The notes under the pieces are model-generated. The model had not been told where the DNA came from. It searched no databases and saw nothing but the letters and a program-made list of their open reading frames with translations. From Xanthobacter tagetidis (GTDB lineage: Bacteria; Pseudomonadota; Alphaproteobacteria; Rhizobiales; Xanthobacteraceae): DNA of 64,000 nucleotides. Position 1 is the first letter of the stretch. Each line of letters starts with the position of its first letter. Below are positions 27,660 to 37,022 of the stretch, piece by piece. Location: positions 149,364 through 213,363 of the forward strand of contig NZ_RCTF01000009.1 in NCBI RefSeq assembly GCF_003667445.1, in the 5' to 3' direction. Both the position numbers and the translations under genes were made by a program.

Positions 27660-29107
27660 TGGCGAACCCAGCCCTCACTGAGCTGCCGCCATTCACGCTC
27701 TTGGATGAGCCGAACCTGCCGTTTTCGCCATCCGACGCCACCCAGGTAGATGTTCATCCATTGCGCGGCCTCCTGAACTTTGGGCCGTATTCGAAAGGAT
27801 CGTTTAGCGGATACACTCCTCGCATTCGAATCGCGACGGTTGGCCCGGAAAGCGCTTTCCATCGTCGTGGCGATCTGATGAAGCTGTTGCGCGGCGCGCA
27901 TCGGCCTTCCGACCGATCAGAATATGTGCCGGAATATCCCGGTTTTGATCGCCTGTTCCGCGTGTCGCTCGATCCCGCGCCAGCGAGCGCTCACATCAAG
28001 TGGCCTGAACACCTCGACCAGTTGCCGGGTGACGGCAACGCGCAGCATCGCCTATACCTTGCAATGGATGCCGCGCTCCGCCGCCTTGACGCCGTTCGTA
28101 ACGAGTTCGACGTTGTGCTGGTCCACTTTCCCGACAACTGGGCCACAGCGACACGCGGAAAATTCTTTGACGCACACGACGTGCTGAAAGCTCTGGGCGC
28201 CAAGTATAATATTCCGACCCAGGTTCTGAATGATCGCGTCTTCACATTCAGCTTTAAGGCCTCGCTCGCGTGGCGTCTTTCAACCGCACTTTATGTGAAG
28301 GCGGCGGGTACGCCATGGAAGCTCGCGCCGCTGAAGGGTGTGCCAGCAGACACCGCCTACATCGGATTGGCTTATGCCCTGCGCGGTGACCAACAAGACG
28401 CGCATTATGTGACGTGCTGCTCGCAGGTCTTCGACATGGACGGTGGTGGCATGCAGTTCGTCGCGTTCGAGGCGCGAGACCCGGTGGCCGACGTGGCTGA
28501 AGCCCGCCGGAACCCCTTTCTAAGTCGCGACGACATGCGCGCGGTCCTCGCCCGTAGCCTGGAACTCTATCAGGGGCGCAATGGTGGCAACCTACCAAAA
28601 CGCATGGTCATTCACAAAACAACCGCCTTCAAGGAGGCAGAAATCGAGGGCGCGTTCGACGCGCTTACCGGCGTAGCGGAAATCGAGTGTGTCGAGGTGA
28701 GCTCGGCGTCGTGCTGGCGAGGCGTCTGGCTCATCAAGTCGGGAGTAGTGAAGCCGCCGTCAAAACCGTCGGGATTTCCCGTACCGCGCGGGACGATGGT
28801 GATTCGCACGGGCAATTCTGTCTTGGTATGGGTGGCGGGCAATGCTCCCGAGGTTTCAACCAAAGGAGATTACTATCAGGGCAAGAAGAGCATCCCCCGG
28901 CCGCTGCAGCTGATCCGTCATGCAGGCAGCGGGCCACTCGAACTCACAGCCCATGAAGCTTTGGCTCTCACGAAGATGGATTGGAATAACGACGCGCTCT
29001 ACGACCCAGTACCGGTTAGCATTCGCTATTCGCAGAAACTGGCCCGCACGATAGCGAATGTCCCGGACCTGCCGCGAAATGTTTATCCTTATCGATTGTT
29101 CATGTGA
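27656..29107 (+). CDS. Short prokaryotic Argonaute (MID-PIWI)
   Basis: 483 residues. AGGAG sits 3 nt from ATG 27656 and 6 nt from ATG 27659, so the second may be used. The MID domain (about 150-215) includes VVLVHFPDNW and VLKALGAKYNIPTQVLND, the 5'-phosphate pocket region. In the PIWI domain the first catalytic Asp position reads YIGLAY (235-240) rather than IGID, so slicer activity is lost, as in all short pAgos. The C-terminus ALTKMDWNND...YPYRLFM is typical. Overlap with the SIR2-APAZ gene indicates a stoichiometric complex. It carries no nuclease, so it is the guide-loaded sensor. Confidence 0.93.
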   Translation: MMANPALTELPPFTLLDEPNLPFSPSDATQVDVHPLRGLLNFGPYSKGSFSGYTPRIRIATVGPESAFHRRGDLMKLLRGAHRPSDRSEYVPEYPGFDRLFRVSLDPAPASAHIKWPEHLDQLPGDGNAQHRLYLAMDAALRRLDAVRNEFDVVLVHFPDNWATATRGKFFDAHDVLKALGAKYNIPTQVLNDRVFTFSFKASLAWRLSTALYVKAAGTPWKLAPLKGVPADTAYIGLAYALRGDQQDAHYVTCCSQVFDMDGGGMQFVAFEARDPVADVAEARRNPFLSRDDMRAVLARSLELYQGRNGGNLPKRMVIHKTTAFKEAEIEGAFDALTGVAEIECVEVSSASCWRGVWLIKSGVVKPPSKPSGFPVPRGTMVIRTGNSVLVWVAGNAPEVSTKGDYYQGKKSIPRPLQLIRHAGSGPLELTAHEALALTKMDWNNDALYDPVPVSIRYSQKLARTIANVPDLPRNVYPYRLFM

Positions 29108-29268
29108 GAAGATTACCGCAAATGAAAAAAGAAGTAAAATTTTTGTATTTCTAAGGAATATTTCTGACATCTAATTTCAATTATATTGTCTAAGAGGAGT
29201 GCATCCAGCATTGCAAAGCTGGATTCAAATTGAGGCCATTTTAGTTATCGCCTTCGGGGGGGCATACT

Positions 29269-30084
29269 GTGACGACGCCGAGCTATCTGAACTGGCTGGT
29301 CGATACTGGAGAGCGTCAGGCAACGGCGTGTGGCCGTGTAATCGAGATATGGAAAATAAATCCTGAAGATGACGCTGAAATTCTTTCAAACTGGGCTCGG
29401 CATTTCCGTAACCACTACATAGCTGATGCCGATTTACCGTTCATGGCCGGTGGCACGGGACTCAGCCATACCGATTATCTGAGGAGCATTCTCTTCCCCG
29501 ATGCGAAGGTAGCACCTGGACCGAGTCTCCGATCGGGAGACTTTGGCGAGATCGTTGTCGCCGACTTCATCGAATATTTCCTAGGATATTGGTGCCCACG
29601 CGAGCTGCGCTACCAGGATCGTTGGAATCGAAATGACTCGACAAAGGGTTGCGATGTTATCGGGTTCAAGTTCGCGAACGAGGACAACCCCGGTCCGGCC
29701 GACGAGCTTTTTATCTTCGAGTCCAAATCTGGCATGTCGGCGTCCGGCGCGAACCGGCTCCAGGATGCGATCGATGACAGCGTAAAGGACAGACTTCGCG
29801 AGGGCATGAGCCTCAATGCCATTAAGCGCCGCTTCTTCGATCGGGGCGAAATGGGCGATGCCCGGAAGGTCGAGCGCTTTCAAAACGAGGCCGACCGACC
29901 CTTTCGCCGGATCAACGGAGCGGCCGCCATTCTCGACGAGGCCGTCTTCGCCGAGACCGATATGGCGGCGACCAACGGTGCGGCTCATTTTAACCAAAAG
30001 AATTTGTGCCTTCTGGTTATCCGCGGACCGTCACTGATGAAGCTCGTGCATACGCTTTACGAAAGGGCAGCCGATGAGGCCTGA
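29269..30084 (+). CDS. hamA: HamA, DUF1837 nuclease of Hachiman defence
   Basis: 271 residues from GTG 29269, preceded by a G-rich ribosome-binding stretch. PD-(D/E)xK nuclease core of DUF1837: GDFGEIVVADF (E94), GCDVIGF (D129) and IFESKSG (E151, K153). Partner of HamB; in Hachiman the helicase senses damaged or odd DNA and releases HamA to degrade nucleic acid. The upstream 161-nt gap is strongly AT-rich and probably holds a separate promoter. The stop overlaps the hamB start by 11 nt. Confidence 0.9.
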   Translation: MTTPSYLNWLVDTGERQATACGRVIEIWKINPEDDAEILSNWARHFRNHYIADADLPFMAGGTGLSHTDYLRSILFPDAKVAPGPSLRSGDFGEIVVADFIEYFLGYWCPRELRYQDRWNRNDSTKGCDVIGFKFANEDNPGPADELFIFESKSGMSASGANRLQDAIDDSVKDRLREGMSLNAIKRRFFDRGEMGDARKVERFQNEADRPFRRINGAAAILDEAVFAETDMAATNGAAHFNQKNLCLLVIRGPSLMKLVHTLYERAADEA

Positions 30085-33000
30085 GGCGACCGCGCTCACC
30101 ATCCTATCCACCGCGCGAGCACGGGCAAAGATGCACGAATTCCGCGTCGCGCCAGCGGACTTCAATGCGTTGCCGCGCGACCCGTCGCTACTCTTCTCAT
30201 TGGCGATCGGCATCCTGGGAGATGTTGCGGCCGCCGTCGCAGATACGCTCGAAGGTGCAGGAGTTGCACCGGCCTCGCTTCCTCAACCGCCCGGCTGGGA
30301 CGAGTTAGATGAAGACCCGCAAGACGTGCTACGCTTTTCCTCAGTTTTCTTCGATGCATATTTGAACGCGCAGCTCGATGCCGACTTAGACACCGAATTT
30401 TCCCTCCTGTGCGCAGCGGCATATTACATCGCCGGGAATGTCGGCAGCGCGACGGTAATCATTCGGCACATGACGGAGCCGAGCCTCGACCTCGCGGGCG
30501 GGCTTGGTCATCTCGTCTACAGCATCCTCAAGAACAGCTTCGTTCCGACCGAGGTGGCCCATGCTCATCAAGCGGCGACGGCCGAGCTTCTCCAGGCGCT
30601 AGCCGGCTATTTCAGCTTCGAGGCCGGGGCGGATGGCGTTGCCGAAGTGTGCCGCAGAATCCGAGAGTATTTCCACCGATCCGGCTCACCGCGCGAATTG
30701 CTCTACGCCGACATTGCTGGCGCCTTGTGTGCGCTCAAGCTCAGAAATTCTGCCCGGACGATCCTGCCAACAGCATCAGGCTTGGCGCCGGACGCGTGGC
30801 GCCAAGCGCTCGCGAAGTCGCATTTTCCGATCGAACTCTGGCCTGCTCAGCAGCGGATCGCGGATGCTGGCGTGTTCGCTGGACGTTCCGTAGTCATTCA
30901 GATGCCGACCAGCGCTGGCAAGACACGCGCCACCGAAATCATCATTCGATCGGCCTTTCTATCCGGTCGAGCGCACCTTGCAGTGATCGTCGCACCCTAT
31001 CGTTCGCTCTGCCACGACATCCGGGGCGACCTGGTAACGGCCTTTGCCGGTGAGAATGTGCGCCTGGACGAAGCATCAGACGCCTATCAATTCGACCTCG
31101 CACTCGATGCGCTGTTTGCCGAAGACTCGGTGCTCATCGTGACGCCCGAAAAGCTCCTCTATATGCTGCGCCGGGCTCCGGACCTCGCCCAGAGGATCGG
31201 ATTGGTGATCTATGACGAAGGACATCAATTCGACGGAATGACTCGGGGGCCGACCTACGAACTCCTCCTGACTTCGCTGCGCATGTCGCTCCCCGCTGAG
31301 ACCCAGATCATTCTCATCTCTGCCGTGATCGGCAACGCGCCGGATATCGCTGTATGGCTGATCGGCGATGCCGATGCGGTTGTCGGCGCCGAGGGTCTGC
31401 TACCGACGACCAAAAGCATCGCTTTTGCGAGCTGGCAGGACCAACGCGGGCGACTCGAATATGTGAAACCGGAGGATCCGGCCGAGCGAGAGTATTTCGT
31501 GCCTCGCATTATCAGCGACATCGCTCTGCCGCTCCGCGGCAAGGAAACTGCCCAGCGCAGATTTCCTGAGAAAACCGGCGGTGACGTCGGTCTGTTCCTC
31601 GGCCTGCACGTCGTGCGCAACGGCGCCGTTGCGATCTTCTGCGGCCGAAAAGACAGCGTGACGAAGATCTGCTCGCGTGCCGTCGAAATCGTCGATCGCG
31701 GCGTCGCGCTCGAATGGCCGATTGAAACCTCGGACGCCGCCGAGGTGGAGAAGATCCGAGCGCTTTGCGAAGTCGAGCTCGGAGCCGGCGTGTCAGCGAC
31801 CCGCGCGGCAGCGCTTGGAATATTCGCCCATCACGCCGACACGCCGCACGGCATCCGCCTTGCAATCGAACACTCCATGAAAGAAGGTATGGCGAAATTC
31901 GTCATTTGCACCTCGACCTTGGCGCAAGGCGTCAATTTCCCGCTCAAATATCTAGTCATCACATCGACCCGCCAAGGCGGCGAACAGATCCTGGTGCGCG
32001 ACTTCCACAATCTGATGGGGCGTGCCGGTCGCGCGGGGATGCATACCGAGGGCAGTGTCATCTTCTCGACCCCGTCCATCTACGATCAGCGGCAGCAATT
32101 TCGCGGCCGGTGGACGTGGGACCGCGCAACCGAACTTCTCGACCCCCGAAACTCGGAACCCTCTCGCAGCTCGATCCTTGCGTTGTTCGATGCGTATCAG
32201 CAGCGCCAACCGCCGATCGTCCAAGAGATTCCGCCCGATTGGCTCGACCTCGCCTTCGCCGATGCCGCTCGGATAGACGAAGTCGTGGACGCAGCGCTCG
32301 CGGCGCAACCTAATATCAGCGAACGGGAATTCCGCCGGTTCATCGAAGGTCGCGCCCGCGCAGTCCAGAATATCGCCGCCTTCCTCGTTGCCAATATGAC
32401 CTTTGCCGAGGGAGAGGACGTCAGAGCGCGGATCGGTGAACTTGCGGCTAATACATTAGCTTATCACCTCGCTGACGAGGAGACGCGGGTTCGTCTCGTC
32501 GAAGTGTTTCGATCGATTGGGGATTCGATCACGGCCAACACCGATGGCGACCAGCGCGCGCTTATTCGACGGTCGCCCCTACCGCCGGCGGCGGTTGCAG
32601 AACTCAAAACTTGGCTGACTGAGAACCTTGAAACCCTGCAGACTGCAGTGCAAGAGGACCGGCTATTCGCCGAAATCTATCCGTTGGCACTCCGTTTCAC
32701 CACGTCCCGCGCGATCCAGGCGATTAGCGATCAGAATTTAGTTCCGCGCTCTCTTGAGGAGTGGGTGGCGGGCAGATCCTATGCCGTGATCTTCGACATA
32801 TTGGCTGAGGCAAGAGCCCGCGTCGGGCGTGACCATGTCACCGTGGAAGATGCTGTTGCGCTGTGCGAGAGCGGCTTCGGCTACGATGTTGCGATGATCG
32901 TTGCATCGATAGCGGACCTGACCGAGGACTTGGACGACGCACTGCACACGGGCGTCAGCCTGCTGCAAAAGCAGATGAAATACGGCCTGACTGATCGCGC

Positions 33001-33193
33001 GGCGATTGCGTTTCACGAGGCCGGGTTCGCGGATAGGCATGTCGCGGGCCTTCTCGGTCTCGTCTGGGGAAATGTCGTTGACCGCGGCGGCGTCCGCGCA
33101 GCTTGCCAGCAAGAGGAGATTGTACGCGCGGCGCTCGCGGACATTCCTAGCTATTTCGTCAAGGTCGCTGCTGAGCTTGGAGGATGGGCCTAA
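30074..33193 (+). CDS. hamB: HamB, superfamily 2 helicase of Hachiman defence
   Basis: 1039 residues. A helical N-terminal ~250 residues precede an SF2 core: Walker A MPTSAGKT (277-284), DEGH (381-384), motif Ic/III-like ILISAVIG, motif V region STLAQGVNFP and motif VI NLMGRAGRAG (R650, R653). It resembles the Ski2-like DExH group typical of HamB. The ATG lies inside the hamA 3' end, so the two are translationally coupled. All motor motifs are intact. Confidence 0.92.
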   Translation: MRPEATALTILSTARARAKMHEFRVAPADFNALPRDPSLLFSLAIGILGDVAAAVADTLEGAGVAPASLPQPPGWDELDEDPQDVLRFSSVFFDAYLNAQLDADLDTEFSLLCAAAYYIAGNVGSATVIIRHMTEPSLDLAGGLGHLVYSILKNSFVPTEVAHAHQAATAELLQALAGYFSFEAGADGVAEVCRRIREYFHRSGSPRELLYADIAGALCALKLRNSARTILPTASGLAPDAWRQALAKSHFPIELWPAQQRIADAGVFAGRSVVIQMPTSAGKTRATEIIIRSAFLSGRAHLAVIVAPYRSLCHDIRGDLVTAFAGENVRLDEASDAYQFDLALDALFAEDSVLIVTPEKLLYMLRRAPDLAQRIGLVIYDEGHQFDGMTRGPTYELLLTSLRMSLPAETQIILISAVIGNAPDIAVWLIGDADAVVGAEGLLPTTKSIAFASWQDQRGRLEYVKPEDPAEREYFVPRIISDIALPLRGKETAQRRFPEKTGGDVGLFLGLHVVRNGAVAIFCGRKDSVTKICSRAVEIVDRGVALEWPIETSDAAEVEKIRALCEVELGAGVSATRAAALGIFAHHADTPHGIRLAIEHSMKEGMAKFVICTSTLAQGVNFPLKYLVITSTRQGGEQILVRDFHNLMGRAGRAGMHTEGSVIFSTPSIYDQRQQFRGRWTWDRATELLDPRNSEPSRSSILALFDAYQQRQPPIVQEIPPDWLDLAFADAARIDEVVDAALAAQPNISEREFRRFIEGRARAVQNIAAFLVANMTFAEGEDVRARIGELAANTLAYHLADEETRVRLVEVFRSIGDSITANTDGDQRALIRRSPLPPAAVAELKTWLTENLETLQTAVQEDRLFAEIYPLALRFTTSRAIQAISDQNLVPRSLEEWVAGRSYAVIFDILAEARARVGRDHVTVEDAVALCESGFGYDVAMIVASIADLTEDLDDALHTGVSLLQKQMKYGLTDRAAIAFHEAGFADRHVAGLLGLVWGNVVDRGGVRAACQQEEIVRAALADIPSYFVKVAAELGGWA

Positions 33194-33370
33194 CTTGGGC
33201 TGGGCCGGGTAGCTAGAGCGGAATGTACATCTAATGACTGTGATCCAGCTCTATCTTCCCTTCATTCCAATTTTGAGGGACATTGAGGGTGATCTGATCG
33301 CCGAAAACTGGACCGTTTGAAGCTGGAGTTTTCCGCGCCATGATCCCTTGGCTGGTAGGAGCGGCAGACG

Positions 33371-33638
33371 ATGAAGGCATCGAAGTTTTGGGACGCACAG
33401 AAGGCGTTCATCCCGAAGCAGGGAGCGGACGGTGTCCCGGTGGGAGAGATCTGCCGGCGGGCCGGGATCAGCCCGGCGACCTACTTCAACTGGATAAAAG
33501 AGATATGAGGGGCTGGCGCCGCTGGAGATGCGGCGGCTAAAGCAGCTCGAGGACGAGAATACAAAGCTGCGCAAGCTCGTCGCCGACCTCTCGCTCGACC
33601 GGGAGATGCTGCAGGATATCGTTCGCCGAAAAATTTGA
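33371..33638 (+). pseudogene. IS3-family orfA, frameshifted
   Basis: Begins MKASKFWDAQKAFIPKQG and keeps the HTH (GEICRRAGISPATYFNW). One extra base after the NW codons brings a TGA at 33506-33508; the leucine-zipper part (KQLEDENTKLRKLVADLSLD) continues in another frame to 33638. Confidence 0.85.
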
Positions 33639-34461
33639 GGCCTGGTCGCAAGCGCGAGCTCGTCGGCATGATGTGTGATGAGTGGCAGGTGTCGATCCGG
33701 CGGGCTTGTGCAGCCCCGGAGTTTGATCACTACAAGTCCTGCCGACCCGGCCAGGCCGGCCTTGCGGCACGGATCAAGGCGATCTGCGAGACGCGTGTGC
33801 GCTACGGCTATCGGCGCGTGCAGGTGTTGCTACGACGGGAAGGCTGGGTGATCAATCAGAAGAGAACCCGGCGGACCTACAATGAGTTAAGTCTCCAGCT
33901 GCGCAACAAGACCCCGAAGCGTCGAGTGAAGGCGAAGTTGCGGGAGGATCGGGCGACTGCCACTCGGCCGAATGATGTCTGGGCGATGGATTTTGTCGAC
34001 GACCAGCTCGCCACGGGCCGCAAAATCCGCGTGCTGACCGTGGTCGATACCTTCTCGCGGTTCTCGCCGGTGGTCGATTCACGCTTCAGCTATCGGGCCG
34101 AGCACGTGGTCGCGACCCTCGAACGGGTCTGCGCCAAGGTGGGCTATCCGCGGACCATCCGGGTCAACCAGGGCTCGGAATTCGTCTCCCGCGACCTCGA
34201 TCTTTGGGCCTATGCGAAAGGGGGGCACTGGACTTCTCCCGCCCCGGCAAGCCCACCGATAACGCCTTCATCGAGGCGTTTAACGGCCGCTTCCGGAGTG
34301 AGTGCCTGAACACGCACTGGTTCCTGACGCTTGCGGATGCGGCCGAAAAGGTGGAGGCTTAGGTTAGATACTATAATGAGGATCGGCCGCACGAGGCCAT
34401 CGACCATAAGCCTCCGATCTCGTTGCAGAACCCCGGCGGCGTAGCCAGCGCACTGCCGTGA
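33635..34461 (+). pseudogene. IS3-family orfB (DDE transposase), frameshifted
   Basis: Reads KRELVGMMCDEWQVSIRRAC then the rve core with MDFVDDQLATGRKIRVLTVVD. The second catalytic position is changed: VNQGSEF instead of VDQGSEF (AAC at 34166-34168). A frameshift occurs in the AAAGGGGGG run near 34218-34225 and an in-frame TAG lies at 34360-34362, before RYYNEDRPHEAIDHKPPISL. Not functional. Confidence 0.88.
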
Positions 34462-34655
34462 AACAGGCCGGAAACTCCAGCTTCCGGCGGTCCAGAAAAT
34501 GGTCTCGGATCAATGATCGACGGACTCTACCTAAATCTGGAGGAGGATCAGGGGCTCAGGTCGAGGGCAGGGCCGCATAGTTGCTGTGCCTGTTCATGAG
34601 GACGTTGATCATCTTCCTTGTTCCTCGATTGCTCGGCCTTAGAGCGGGGAGGGGC

Positions 34656-34775
34656 GTCACCGGCGTCACCCACCCCCTAATAGGGGGTGGGGTGGTGACG
34701 CTCCCGGTGACGCTCCCCACCCCCATTGCTCGCGTCACCGGAAGTGACGTCGGTGACGTCGTCGGTGACGGTGAC
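34656..34775. repeat. Cluster of eight GTCACC/GGTGAC hexamers plus palindrome
   Basis: GTCACC or its complement occurs at 34656, 34665, 34694, 34706, 34734, 34752, 34764 and 34770. A perfect palindrome CCACCCCCTA-a-TAGGGGGTGG spans 34670-34690. The cluster overlaps the 3' end of the RepA-like ATPase gene (where it encodes a VTD-rich tail) and runs past its stop. Iteron-like arrangement beside a replication-type ATPase suggests an element origin; codon repetition is the alternative. Confidence 0.5.
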
Positions 34776-35711
34776 AATCTGGCCATCGATCGAGATAAGT
34801 CCGGCCGTCAAAAGGGAAGCCTTGGCCTTACGGAACGCTTCTCGAACAGCGCCTGCGCTCGGGCGAGGACCAAAAGCGGCCGCAGCGGCCGACCGCCATT
34901 TGTCCAAGGTCGCCTGTTCACCTAAGTCAGTGAGCGCATTCAGCGCCGTTCTCGCGTCTCGCGAGAGGCGCGACGGATGCGTAGTAGAGCGGGTGACCCC
35001 CTCGACCGTCTCCATTCGGAACGCCCCCGTCGGCGCGGCGGAGAGGCGGAACGACACCTCGCTGCCCGCCTCGAAGTCCCGAGCCTTGACGATTGTCATC
35101 CGACGGATCGAAGAATTCCCGGTAAGAGACAGGTGGACATCCGCATCAGCCAGGATGGACGAATGGCCACGCACTTGATTGCCCCCCGCCTTTGCGGTGT
35201 GAGCGAGCAACAGAACGCTCGCGCCCCGGGCGTGGATCACCTCATGGAGGCTCCCCAGGGCGCGGCTCATCTCACGGCCGGAGTTCTCGTCCGCCCCGCG
35301 CGTAGCGGACGCAAGCGCGTCAAGCACCACGAGACGGACGGGTCGCTCGAAGCGCTCCCGCATCTTGTCGATTGCCCCGATAATGCGGTTGGTGGAATCC
35401 GGGTCGAGGAGGTCGATCTGTCCGGTCGCGTGGCCAATGGGGAGGCTCAAGTCATCGCCTGCCGCCGCACGAAGCCGGCGCGCGGTCGAGTGTGCGGCCT
35501 CGGCCGACACGATCAGAACGGAACCCTGGACGGTTTCCCGGTCCAACAGAAGGTCACCCCGCGCCACCGCGAGGGCCAGCGCGACCGAGACCGCGGTCTT
35601 GCCACCCCCCGGCGCGCCAGCGATGGTCACGAGCGAAGCCGCCGGAACGATATCGCGCCAGACCCACCGCATCGGCGGCGGGGGCGGGTCGGTGAGGAAG
35701 GAGAGACGCAT
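34677..35711 (-). CDS. RepA/KaiC-type AAA ATPase of the island backbone
   Basis: 344 residues from ATG 35711, overlapping the previous stop by ATGA. RecA-like hexameric helicase fold (AAA_25): Walker A GAPGGGKTA, Walker B-like VRLVVLDALAS, and LLLAHTAKAGGNQVRGHSSIL. The C-terminal part resembles a winged helix. Such proteins act as replicative helicases or origin-binding factors in plasmids and satellites. Last gene of the int-to-RepA backbone unit, with the hexamer repeat cluster at its end. Confidence 0.85.
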   Translation of the reverse strand: MRLSFLTDPPPPPMRWVWRDIVPAASLVTIAGAPGGGKTAVSVALALAVARGDLLLDRETVQGSVLIVSAEAAHSTARRLRAAAGDDLSLPIGHATGQIDLLDPDSTNRIIGAIDKMRERFERPVRLVVLDALASATRGADENSGREMSRALGSLHEVIHARGASVLLLAHTAKAGGNQVRGHSSILADADVHLSLTGNSSIRRMTIVKARDFEAGSEVSFRLSAAPTGAFRMETVEGVTRSTTHPSRLSRDARTALNALTDLGEQATLDKWRSAAAAAFGPRPSAGAVREAFRKAKASLLTAGLISIDGQIVTVTDDVTDVTSGDASNGGGERHRERHHPTPY

Positions 35712-35893
35712 CACCGGCCCTCCTTGATTGCGAGCGTACCCAACGGGCAGTAGAGCGCCTGAAGACGCGTGCGCACCGCACGCCCGGTCGCGGTCGCGGG
35801 GGAGACGATTTGGGGGGCGAAGCCGGCCGCGTGGAGCGCCTGCGCTATGGCTTCGGCGGCGGCCGCCTGCTTGGGGGAAAGTGCCATAGTCAT
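35711..35893 (-). CDS. Small hypothetical protein of the island backbone
   Basis: 60 residues (MTMALSPKQAAAAEAIAQALHAAGF...). Stop overlaps the start of the RepA-like gene and its own start overlaps the end of the AlpA-like gene, both as ATGA overlaps, which strongly suggests it is real and co-translated. No domain recognised. Confidence 0.7.
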   Translation of the reverse strand: MTMALSPKQAAAAEAIAQALHAAGFAPQIVSPATATGRAVRTRLQALYCPLGTLAIKEGR

Positions 35894-36171
35894 CGCGCCG
35901 CCCCGGCCTGGGCGTCACGCTCCGCGATCAGAGACGCGATCCAGCCGTCGATTTCGGAATCAACCCAGCGCGGCGAGCGGGAACCAGTCGACACAGGCGC
36001 GGGGAAGCGCCCCTCCAGCACGGCGGCGCGGACCCACCAGCGGGAACGCCCGGTGCGCTCGCACACCTCGGCGAGGGACAGAAGGCGTTGGCCGGGGCGG
36101 CGCTCCATCTCCTTTACGGAAACGCGGCGCGAACGGGAGGAAGTAGAGAAAGAGCGACGGGCATTGGTCAT
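35890..36171 (-). CDS. AlpA-like helix-turn-helix regulator/excisionase
   Basis: 93 residues from MTNARRSF; an internal start at MERRPGQ (AAAGGAG directly before) is possible. The core LLSLAEVCERTGRSRWWVRAAVLEGRFPAPV is an AlpA/MerR-type wHTH of prophage and island regulators, which commonly control integrase/excision genes. Overlaps the following 60-codon ORF by ATGA. Confidence 0.85.
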   Translation of the reverse strand: MTNARRSFSTSSRSRRVSVKEMERRPGQRLLSLAEVCERTGRSRWWVRAAVLEGRFPAPVSTGSRSPRWVDSEIDGWIASLIAERDAQAGAAR

Positions 36172-36233
36172 GTGGTGGCTCCTCGTAGAAAGTGGGAGCC
36201 ACACTCAATATGCACACTCTAAGTGAAGTCAGT

Positions 36234-37022
36234 TCAGTTTTGGGGCCGTTCGCTCTTGTCCCTTTTCCGAACTGCTTCAACGTGCGCTTTGAACATGCCA
36301 TCGGTAGGAGCGACGCCGTTCACCCGCTGCACCCACGGGTCACGAAAGGGGGGATCAACAATAGAGCCAAAAAATCTCTCGTAATCGTCGCTAAAATCCA
36401 CTGATTTACCTGATCGACGCCACTCCCACTCCACTACGTCAAAGAGTGTCTTTTTAAAGAGATTTTGCGCAGATGGTCGCAGACGATTGCGAGTAGCGGA
36501 AAATTCTTTGAGAAGGGACTCATACTCATCCCTTAGATGATCCCGGTAGGTCTCAAGAGCCTTCAAAGCCGTCATGGCGGCATAGTGGATCGGATCGGGC
36601 CTATCTCCGTTAGCGATGATATCTCTAACGTCGGCGATGCGATCTTCAAGCGCCAGCATCGGGTTACCAAGGTTCCGCAATTCGCGCTCTGTGGCACGCG
36701 CGAGCTGGTTCGTAACCTTAGACATTTCGTTGATGTCCAATACCGGGATGCGAACCGTCATTTCAATGCAGGAGATTAGCTCGGCAACGTACCCTTCCTC
36801 CGCCCCCGGAAGTGCTGAAAAAATGGCCGCCCTTTCGTCAGTGGTGTAGCCGCCCCACGGGGGCGGATCGCCTGGGCGACAGCGGAGTTTTTTGGTTAGC
36901 TCATAAAATTGTTCATCGGTGAGGTTGGGTAGTTTAGAGCGCAGGCTCTCGCGCATCACCGACAGCTGTGCATCGGACATCTTGGATCGTAGGTGTTCAC
37001 CGGTGCCTTTGCGTTTTGTCAT
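36234..37022 (-). CDS. Hypothetical protein coupled to the integrase
   Basis: 262 residues from ATG 37022, which overlaps the integrase stop (ATGA), so it is very probably translated with it. Mostly helical, with possible coiled-coil character around LARATERELRNL and LRDEYESLLKEFSATRNRL. No recognised family. It lies between int and alpA, 62 nt from the latter. Confidence 0.75.
   Translation of the reverse strand: MTKRKGTGEHLRSKMSDAQLSVMRESLRSKLPNLTDEQFYELTKKLRCRPGDPPPWGGYTTDERAAIFSALPGAEEGYVAELISCIEMTVRIPVLDINEMSKVTNQLARATERELRNLGNPMLALEDRIADVRDIIANGDRPDPIHYAAMTALKALETYRDHLRDEYESLLKEFSATRNRLRPSAQNLFKKTLFDVVEWEWRRSGKSVDFSDDYERFFGSIVDPPFRDPWVQRVNGVAPTDGMFKAHVEAVRKRDKSERPQN

Larger units (their letters stand above)
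33290..34512 (+). mobile_element. Decayed IS3-family element (IS407-like)
   Basis: About 1223 bp between imperfect inverted repeats: left 33290-33334 (begins TGATCTGATC, contains CTGGACCG and GAAGCTGGAGTTTTCC) and right 34470-34512 (its complement begins TGATCCGAGA and contains CTGGACCGCCGGAAGCTGGA). Contains frameshifted orfA and orfB. No target-site duplication is visible next to the ends. It separates the defence cargo from the island backbone and cannot move by itself. Confidence 0.85.

Noticed and set aside
27656..29107. Catalytically active (slicing) Argonaute
   Set aside because: The first catalytic Asp position is replaced (IGLA) and the protein lacks N/PAZ lobes, so it is a short inactive pAgo.
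33280..34522. Target-site duplication of the IS3-like element
   Set aside because: Bases flanking the inverted repeats (GAGGG left, ATGAT right) do not match.
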